This document shows, piece after piece, positions 11,084 through 18,358 of a stretch of DNA of 18,358 bases. Under the pieces are notes generated by a model. The model did not search any database and was not told the origin of the DNA. It saw nothing but the letters and a program-made list of their open reading frames with translations. A program made the position numbers and the translations under genes. Position 1 is the first letter of the stretch. Each line of letters opens with the position of its first letter. The DNA comes from Methanobacterium sp. (GTDB taxonomy: Archaea > Methanobacteriota > Methanobacteria > Methanobacteriales > Methanobacteriaceae), in the NCBI GenBank assembly GCA_020854975.1, contig JAHKLQ010000014.1, positions 1 to 18,358 of the forward strand, given 5' to 3'.

Positions 11084-11117
11084 ATATCATTTAGTATCAG
11101 ATATCATCTAGTATCAG
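11084..11117. repeat. Tandem 17-bp duplication
   Basis: Two adjacent 17-bp units beginning ATATCAT (11084-11100 and 11101-11117) differ at one base (ATATCATTTAGTATCAG against ATATCATCTAGTATCAG). Partial copies seem to flank them. They lie in the 110-bp gap between the acyl-CoA synthetase and the 2H-family gene. A small slippage repeat is the simplest reading. Confidence 0.75.
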
Positions 11118-11143
11118 ATTAAAAGAATAATTGGAGAATATAG

Positions 11144-11671
11144 ATGTCACTATTAGCATTAGCCTATCCTCACCTCAATAGTAAAGACTATCAGTGGATT
11201 CAGGAATTTCGGGAAGAAAATGATGAACTTTACTATAGAGTGATGGAACCCCATTTTACCCTGGTTTTTCCAGTATTCAACCAGCGACCAGAAACATTTA
11301 TAGAAGAAATTAAAAGACGTGCTGCAGATCATAAGAAGATAAATTTCACCTTAAGATGTGCGGTTATTGATAAAGATGCATTCACACCTTACTGGCATGT
11401 TTTCCTGGTGCCTGATGAAGGTTACAGCCACTTGATAAAACTCCATGATAATCTCTATTCTGGGAAACTGGCTGATGAACTACGCCTAAGCCTCCCATTC
11501 ATCCCACATATTGTAATCGGTAATTCTGTGGAGAAATGGACCTGCAAAGAACTGGTTGATCAGATTAACTATTCAAATATGGAAATAACCGGAACCATAG
11601 AAGAATTAGATGTGGTGGAATACCATGAAGAAAGAGTGGAAACCCTGGAAAAGATAAAATTACCCTTATAA
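11144..11671 (+). CDS. 2H phosphoesterase / LigT (2'-5' RNA ligase-like) family protein
   Basis: A 175-residue protein matching the 2H superfamily (LigT, CPDase, YjcG-like). The first motif is HFTL (His37-Thr39) in MEPHFTLVFPVF. The second is HIVIG (His122-Val124), where the usual Thr/Ser after the His is Val. Between them are a helix rich in Glu/Lys and YWHVFLVPDEGYSHLIKLHDNL, as in cyclic-phosphodiesterase-like members. Family members hydrolyse 2',3'-cyclic phosphates or ligate RNA ends; the altered second motif leaves activity uncertain. GGAG lies seven bases before the ATG. It sits 110 bp after the acyl-CoA synthetase on the same strand and may be cotranscribed, but shares no obvious function with it. 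Confidence 0.8.
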   Translation: MSLLALAYPHLNSKDYQWIQEFREENDELYYRVMEPHFTLVFPVFNQRPETFIEEIKRRAADHKKINFTLRCAVIDKDAFTPYWHVFLVPDEGYSHLIKLHDNLYSGKLADELRLSLPFIPHIVIGNSVEKWTCKELVDQINYSNMEITGTIEELDVVEYHEERVETLEKIKLPL

Positions 11672-11791
11672 GTTATCCTTATCCATGTTTACTAAAAGAA
11701 TTTCATATTAATTTAGTCACTTTCGCATTTCTCTCACCGTAACTCATAAATTTCAAATATGATGACTCCTAATCTATATTGCACATGAATT

Positions 11792-11814
11792 ATTATTATT
11801 GAATAATGTTTTTT
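11792..11814 (+). terminator. Possible hairpin plus T-tract after the 2H-family gene
   Basis: ATTATT (11792-11797) and AATAAT (11802-11807) can pair around a 4-nt loop, followed by G and six T (11809-11814). A weak A-T hairpin with a T-run is consistent with archaeal termination ahead of the helicase gene. It may simply be A+T-rich DNA. Confidence 0.35.
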
Positions 11815-11878
11815 CACTCGTGACATAATTTAGAATAACATTTTTTTAGTTAAATAAACCAGAACATGAAAGGTTAAA

Positions 11879-14371
<2,493 letters not shown>

Positions 14372-14381
14372 TGCTTCAGTT

Positions 14382-14411
14382 TAAAATGGAAACAGAACCA
14401 TTTCCATTTTA
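14382..14411. terminator. Perfect 11-bp hairpin between convergent genes (bidirectional terminator)
   Basis: TAAAATGGAAA (14382-14392) and TTTCCATTTTA (14401-14411) pair perfectly around an 8-nt loop. The hairpin sits 10 nt after the helicase stop and 28 nt after the stop of the convergent DUF1847-type gene. T-rich arms occur on both strands, so it could end transcripts from either side. Confidence 0.6.
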
Positions 14412-14439
14412 TTAATTAATAATCCATTTTATTCAATGA

Positions 14440-15048
14440 TTACTCATGATCCTTGGGTTCAGGTTCCTTAAATTTATTTTCATGAATTTTATTTAGATAG
14501 TATCTGGAATAAATTGCCCCTAAAGGATTATGGGCGAGTACTCTATCTTTCACAGCCAGGGTGGTTACCGGTGCCTTGGAATGTTGGGTAAATAGTAGGT
14601 CATGTCCTATACAAAGTCCAATTATAATATTAAGATCAGTATTCTTCTCATTAAGAACTGATGCCTGGCCAAGGGGGTTACACATGGACTCGTAACGGTT
14701 GGGATCTATTTGTTCCAAGTCAAAGTCTGCTTTATCAGTGCCACATATTTTACAACAAGCAGAATACACCTTAAAATGTTGCTTAAAGATGGAATAAATT
14801 TCACGGGCCTCTTTTTCCAAACCCACACAGAATGCCAGCCCTATCCTTTCATAATTCATCATTTGGGAAAACAGAATTATTTCCTCAATACGGGTTTTTT
14901 CCATATAATATCTGGCTTCGATAGAGGCAGCTATTTTCATTACCTCAATCTCATGATCATTGTAAAGATTTTTTATTTCTCCTTCAATTTCAAGACAGTC
15001 TTTCCCATTATAACACTCTTTTTTCAAGCAACGAGCACAATTCAACAT
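14440..15048 (-). CDS. DUF1847-type cysteine-rich putative metal-binding protein
   Basis: A 202-residue cytoplasmic protein I recognise as DUF1847-like, a family without a settled function. Ten cysteines are visible: a CxxC start with Cys4, 7, 12 and 18, then Cys74, Cys98/99/102 (ACCKICGTDK), Cys123 (SMCNPLGQA) and Cys146 (GLCIGHD). Their arrangement suggests an N-terminal metal or Fe-S site and a second redox-active set. The segment NIIIGLCIGHDLLFTQHSKAPVTTLAVKDRVLAHNPLGAIYS is the conserved C-terminal part. AAGGAGGG lies two bases before the ATG, a strong ribosome-binding site. It is convergent with the helicase and divergent from the zinc-ribbon gene, so context gives no pathway. Confidence 0.8.
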   Translation of the reverse strand: MLNCARCLKKECYNGKDCLEIEGEIKNLYNDHEIEVMKIAASIEARYYMEKTRIEEIILFSQMMNYERIGLAFCVGLEKEAREIYSIFKQHFKVYSACCKICGTDKADFDLEQIDPNRYESMCNPLGQASVLNEKNTDLNIIIGLCIGHDLLFTQHSKAPVTTLAVKDRVLAHNPLGAIYSRYYLNKIHENKFKEPEPKDHE

Positions 15049-15419
15049 ATCCCTCCTTATTTAGTAATCCGAGAAGTTTCATTCTCCTCATGGAAAATAA
15101 TCATTATCTTACTTCTATCTTTACCTAAGACATGTGATCATTATGTCCTTTATATCAGATATAAAACATGTAAGAATAAGCTTTGTTATGGAAAGGCACA
15201 TGGAATATTCTTAATTTTAATTACATAATATTAGACTTAAACTAAAACTAATTAATATACTGGGAATTTTTGATCTGGTAACTCATCTAGTACATCATTA
15301 ATGTAAACTTTAAATGGAGGAAGATAAAATTAAAAATCAGGGTACTATAATACAGCCATCACGGTGATATGAAGGGTTGGAGAAATGATGATGTTATTCT
15401 TTTTAAAGGAGTGATTGAA
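15049..15419. promoter_or_regulatory. Divergent intergenic region with TATA palindrome and ACATGT repeats
   Basis: 371 bp with no convincing ORF. An inverted repeat, TTTATAT-CAG-ATATAAA (15149-15165), reads as a TATA box on both strands. Next to it is GACAT...ATGTC (15129-15147, 9-nt spacer), and ACATGT occurs at 15130-15135 and 15166-15171. The minus-strand TATA would serve the DUF1847-type gene with a leader near 80 nt. For the plus-strand gene, TATAATA at 15346-15352 predicts transcription from about 15375. GGAGTGA (15408-15414) is that gene's ribosome-binding site. Confidence 0.4.
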
Positions 15420-15677
15420 TTGGGTTATATGGTATGTTATTCATGTGGAGGTTACTACCAACTTAAACCTGGAGAATCATCTTATAAGTACAAAAAATGC
15501 TGTTGCGGTGGTAAACTAAAGTATTATGATGAAATAGAACTGCCAAATTCGAAAAATGAGAACGAAGTGGGTGTTTGGATAAAGAAGATCAAACCCCAAG
15601 GATATAAAGAAAATGGAGAAGAAGTTTTACGCGAAAAAATTAAACTATCCTATGTATTAAATCATCTGAAGGAATGA
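15420..15677 (+). CDS. Small zinc-ribbon protein
   Basis: An 85-residue protein (from the TTG) with a compact N-terminal zinc ribbon: CYSCGGYYQLKPGES, then KKCCCGGKLKYYDE, with the knuckle pairs at Cys6/Cys9 and Cys27-29. The rest is a charged Lys/Glu-rich tail. Similar small ribbons are common in Methanobacteriales and have no assigned function; a nucleic-acid or protein-binding adaptor is a guess. The start is ambiguous. GGAGTGA (15408-15414) sits five bases before TTG 15420 and 14 before ATG 15429. The longer reading from ATG 15369 adds 17 residues but lacks a properly spaced site and lies at or before the predicted transcription start. It is convergent with lemA. Confidence 0.7.
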   Translation: MGYMVCYSCGGYYQLKPGESSYKYKKCCCGGKLKYYDEIELPNSKNENEVGVWIKKIKPQGYKENGEEVLREKIKLSYVLNHLKE

Positions 15678-15696
15678 ATTATTTTGATCTATTTCT

Positions 15697-15732
15697 AAAA
15701 AAATAAGTAAACCTGGTTTAATTTGGATTAAA
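15697..15732 (-). terminator. Terminator of lemA (small hairpin and T-tract, minus strand)
   Basis: TTTAAT (15717-15722) and ATTAAA (15727-15732) pair around four bases and overlap the lemA stop codon. On the minus strand a run of seven T (15703-15697) follows. This fits archaeal termination of the lemA transcript. Confidence 0.5.
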
Positions 15733-16288
15733 ACTCCACTTGGGGAACATCTTCTGCACCCTTTTCATGTTGGAAATATTCTGCTTCTTCAAAATTGAAT
15801 AAGTTGGCCATTATATTACTGGGAAACACTTCACGTTTATTGTTGTAGGTTAAAACTATCTCATTATAGTACTCTCTGTACTGGGCAATTTTATCCTCGG
15901 TTTCCTTTAGTTGTTCCTGCAGATCCAGAAAATTTGTATCTGCCTTTAGTTCAGGATAATTTTCTGCAACTGCGAATAAACTTTTAAGGCTATCCGTCAG
16001 AATATTATCTGCCTTTTCATTTTCTTTAACAGTTTCAGCGTTCTGTAGATGGGAACGTGCTTCTGTAACCTCCTTTAAAGTGGTTTTTTCATGTTTAGCA
16101 TAGCCTTTTACAGTTTCAACCAGGTTATATATTAGATCAGTTCTTCTTTCCAGCTGAACATTTATTTGTGCCCAGGCACTTTCTACTCCATTTTGAAGTT
16201 TTATTAAACTGTTATATGTACCAACGATCAGAGCCACAAATATGATAATAATTAAAATAACCAGTCCAAATCCAATTAAGTTCCACAT
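15728..16288 (-). CDS. LemA family membrane protein
   Basis: A 186-residue protein with one N-terminal membrane segment (about 4-24, [21 protein letters not shown]) followed by [42 protein letters not shown], the defining LemA sequence, and a long helical domain ending in FNFEEAEYF. LemA proteins form a mostly helical extracytoplasmic or membrane-proximal domain, and their role is poorly known. I prefer the ATG at 16288: GGTG lies six bases upstream, whereas the ATG at 16300 (four extra residues) has no ribosome-binding site. A TATA-like TTTAAATA (16368-16361, minus) would give a leader near 50 nt. The peptidases or TPM-domain genes that often accompany lemA are absent here. Confidence 0.92.
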   Translation of the reverse strand: MWNLIGFGLVILIIIIFVALIVGTYNSLIKLQNGVESAWAQINVQLERRTDLIYNLVETVKGYAKHEKTTLKEVTEARSHLQNAETVKENEKADNILTDSLKSLFAVAENYPELKADTNFLDLQEQLKETEDKIAQYREYYNEIVLTYNNKREVFPSNIMANLFNFEEAEYFQHEKGAEDVPQVEF

Positions 16289-16836
<548 letters not shown>

Positions 16837-17076
16837 CCTAAATTTTCTCACGTCTTTTAGAACAAGAATCTAAATGAATAAATTCAAAAACTGCAGGGGT
16901 AGATGCATGATTTAGAGTTCATCCTATATAATCCTTTGGATGCCCGGTGGATTATTCACCCCAATTTTGATATAAACTGAATCAAAATCTGCTAAATATT
17001 ATTATTCACCCCTTTTTCTCATTCATTTATCACTAACCTACTTCATTACCTATTCCCGTTGATTCTGTACCAATTA
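16837..17076. other. Intergenic region between tRNA-Ile and the AdkA-like gene
   Basis: 240 bp, A+T-rich, with no ORF or structured RNA evident. A weak TATA-like TTTATTCA (16882-16875, minus) lies about 40 bp upstream of the tRNA 5' end and may be its promoter. The part near 17001-17076 is pyrimidine-rich on the plus strand. Confidence 0.3.
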
Positions 17077-17634
17077 TTATTCTATTATATTAATTCCCAG
17101 TAATACTTCCAGTTCTTTTAGACAAATTTCAAAATTATCATTATTTAATATGGCTAGATTACAGCCTAAAATTGAGGATATACTGCTCATGGTGAACCTT
17201 AAAATCTGCATATGATTTTTAAGGGATTCCCTTCTTTCAATAAACCTCTCTTTTAATAGGTCTGAACTTCTTCTTTGCAGAATATTTTCATAGGATGATT
17301 CAATGATGATGATGATATCCGGAGGTAATATTTTAAAAGGTAGAGAAATAAGATAGCCTTCTACCGGACTATCCACTCCATGAAGATCCAGAAGAACATT
17401 TTTTTCATCTTTAATCTGGAGTGCAGCCTGTTTCCAGATAGTATGTTGAATTGAAATATCTAAAAGAAACATTTCAGGGAGATTTGTGGCCAATTCCATT
17501 TTTCGAGCTATTTCCAGCATTAGCTCCCCATAGTTAATATGCTGGTAGTTTGAATTAAGGGAGGAGGCTCTGCATAGTGAGGTTTTACCTACTCCAGGAA
17601 TTCCCACTACAGCAACCCGCTCCCAGGGCTTCAT
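17077..17634 (-). CDS. Archaeal adenylate kinase (AdkA)-like P-loop kinase, divergent
   Basis: A 185-residue P-loop NTPase. It opens with VAVVGIPGVGKTSLC, whose Walker A (GIPGVGKT, 11-18) is the form seen in archaeal AdkA. INYGELMLEIA, DLHGVDSPVEGYLISLP and PDIIIIIESSYENILQRR follow in AdkA order, and the C-terminus has the usual LNN(D/K)N strand. The lid segment (about QRRSSDLLKERFIERRESLKNH) only partly matches the Arg/Asp pattern I expect in AdkA, so this may be a diverged adenylate kinase or a paralogue with another substrate. I chose ATG 17634 over GTG 17643 because the family starts close to the P-loop; no clear ribosome-binding site is seen for either. It is 51 bp downstream of the DUF59 gene on the same strand and probably cotranscribed. 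Confidence 0.75.
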   Translation of the reverse strand: MKPWERVAVVGIPGVGKTSLCRASSLNSNYQHINYGELMLEIARKMELATNLPEMFLLDISIQHTIWKQAALQIKDEKNVLLDLHGVDSPVEGYLISLPFKILPPDIIIIIESSYENILQRRSSDLLKERFIERRESLKNHMQILRFTMSSISSILGCNLAILNNDNFEICLKELEVLLGINIIE

Positions 17635-17685
17635 TGTTAACACATCTTGGGAAAAGTGTTAATTTTAAAATAAATTTATAAAATA

Positions 17686-17976
17686 TTATTTGTTAACCAT
17701 TTCATTGATGGCGTCGGCCATCATATGTCCCTCAATGGTAATTTCTGCCTTGTCAATTCCTTCTACTTTTTCTGCAAACACACGAGCCTGCATAGCCATG
17801 TTGGCTGCACTCATACAACCAGGGTTAGTGGGTTTAATAACAATTTTAGCGGTTTTTTCCTTTTCATCAATCTGAATGTCTGATACAAGCCCCATTTCCA
17901 CGATACTGATGCCCATGTGAGGGTCAGCCACTTGACTAAGAGCTTCCTTAACTTTTCCTACTAATTCTTCACTCAT
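17686..17976 (-). CDS. MIP18/DUF59 family Fe-S cluster assembly protein
   Basis: A 96-residue single-domain protein of the MIP18/DUF59 (SufT/PaaD-like) family. DPHMGISIVEMGLV (18-31) matches the family signature, and TNPGCMSA (50-57) carries the conserved Cys54 thought to take part in cluster or metal handling. Family members aid maturation of Fe-S proteins, often with ApbC/Mrp-type carriers, which is important in a methanogen full of Fe-S enzymes. A GAGGT site precedes the ATG, and a TATA-like TTATACAT (minus, about 18038-18031) with a small hairpin (18009-18024) lies upstream. It leads a likely two-gene unit with the AdkA-like kinase. Confidence 0.85.
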   Translation of the reverse strand: MSEELVGKVKEALSQVADPHMGISIVEMGLVSDIQIDEKEKTAKIVIKPTNPGCMSAANMAMQARVFAEKVEGIDKAEITIEGHMMADAINEMVNK

Positions 17977-18136
17977 AAATATACCTCAAAATTGATTTTT
18001 ATTTGTTTCACACCTTTTAGTGTGGTTATAATGTATAATTACCTGAAAAAACATTCAATATACATTAAATAAAGGTACTTTTTTATTTCCTTATTAGTTC
18101 TATTTAAATATATTTATAAAAATTGAGGATAATAAC
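17977..18136. promoter_or_regulatory. Promoter region of the DUF59 gene
   Basis: 160 bp between the PUA-protein stop and the DUF59 start. TTATA-ATG-TATAA (18026-18038) is a TATA-like palindrome. It is followed downstream on the minus strand by a CACAC/GTGTG hairpin (18009-18024) near the predicted transcription start. No ORF was seen. Confidence 0.35.
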
Positions 18137-18358
18137 TTAACGCAATCGATGTCTTACCCGCACAGCAACGCCTTTTTCTCCTTTTTTCATTTCTTCACCA
18201 GACATAATGGCCTTTCCAACACCTACAACTTCTCCTTTACGGGTTATAACCACTTCATCCCTGGGGAGTATTCCTGGATATGCATCTATAACTCCCGGTG
18301 CGAAAAGGGTGTTAGTCTGAAGAGCAAAATCGATTTCCACCCAGTTTACACCAATATC
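18137..18358 (-). CDS. PUA-domain C-terminus, probably archaeosine tRNA-guanine transglycosylase (partial)
   Basis: The last 73 residues of a minus-strand gene that is open to the right window edge; the apparent GTG start at 18340 is internal. The sequence LFAPGVIDAYPGILPRDEVVI...GEVVGVGKAIMSGEEM...GEKGVAVRVRHRLR is a PUA RNA-binding domain of the kind that ends archaeal tRNA-guanine(15) transglycosylase, which inserts preQ0 into tRNA as the first step to archaeosine. Other archaeal PUA proteins, such as pseudouridine synthases or arcTGT paralogues, end similarly, so the assignment rests on the overall feel of the domain and is moderate. It is upstream of the DUF59-kinase pair on the same strand, 160 bp away. 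Confidence 0.65.
   Translation of the reverse strand, partial: DIGVNWVEIDFALQTNTLFAPGVIDAYPGILPRDEVVITRKGEVVGVGKAIMSGEEMKKGEKGVAVRVRHRLR

Noticed and set aside
14710..15228. 172-residue plus-strand ORF opposite the DUF1847-type gene
   Set aside because: Overlaps a gene with conserved cysteines and a strong ribosome-binding site; the Phe/Ile-rich translation looks like antisense.

Overview
The window looks like chromosomal DNA of a methanogenic archaeon of the order Methanobacteriales, most like Methanobacterium. The evidence is A+T-rich intergenic DNA, archaeal TATA-like boxes, GGTGA or GGAGG ribosome-binding sites, and an archaeal gene set: SRP19, three-part FGAM synthase (PurS and PurQ as separate proteins), an AdkA-type kinase, an archaeosine-transglycosylase-like PUA domain, a Ski2-like helicase with zinc motifs and a DHH/RecJ-like nuclease. 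No transposase, phage gene, CRISPR array or rRNA was seen. The species is inferred from gene content only.

Positions 1-5537 are all minus strand. In transcription order they hold purC, purS and purQ (purine synthesis, probably one operon), cobA and hemD (overlapping by 4 nt, making precorrin-2 precursors for the corrinoid, F430 and siroheme pathways), srp19, a DHH/RecJ-like phosphoesterase, and the first codons of a probable winged-helix regulator cut by the left edge.

Positions 5538-14371 are plus strand. glmS is divergent from purC. A small secreted protein with an Asn/Thr tail full of N-glycosylation sequons follows. Next comes a tight cluster of an XRE-cupin regulator, a hotdog thioesterase and an AMP-forming acyl-CoA synthetase, then a 2H-phosphoesterase/LigT-like protein. 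A large Ski2-like helicase with an N-terminal C4 zinc motif and a C-terminal CxC-x5-CxC cluster closes this part.

Positions 14372-18358 are mixed. A strong hairpin separates the helicase from a convergent Cys-rich DUF1847-type gene. A small zinc-ribbon protein follows on the plus strand, convergent with a LemA-family membrane protein. A 476-bp gap with nested palindromes precedes tRNA-Ile(GAT). Then come an AdkA-like P-loop kinase, a MIP18/DUF59 Fe-S assembly protein and a PUA-domain C-terminus cut by the right edge.

Most of the window is housekeeping. The parts most worth a second look are the regulator/thioesterase/acyl-CoA ligase cluster in an organism whose membrane lipids are not fatty-acid based, the sequon-rich secreted peptide, the zinc-decorated helicase, the 2H protein with an altered second motif, the divergent AdkA-like kinase and the palindromic lemA-tRNA gap. 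I found no convincing wholly new multi-gene system.
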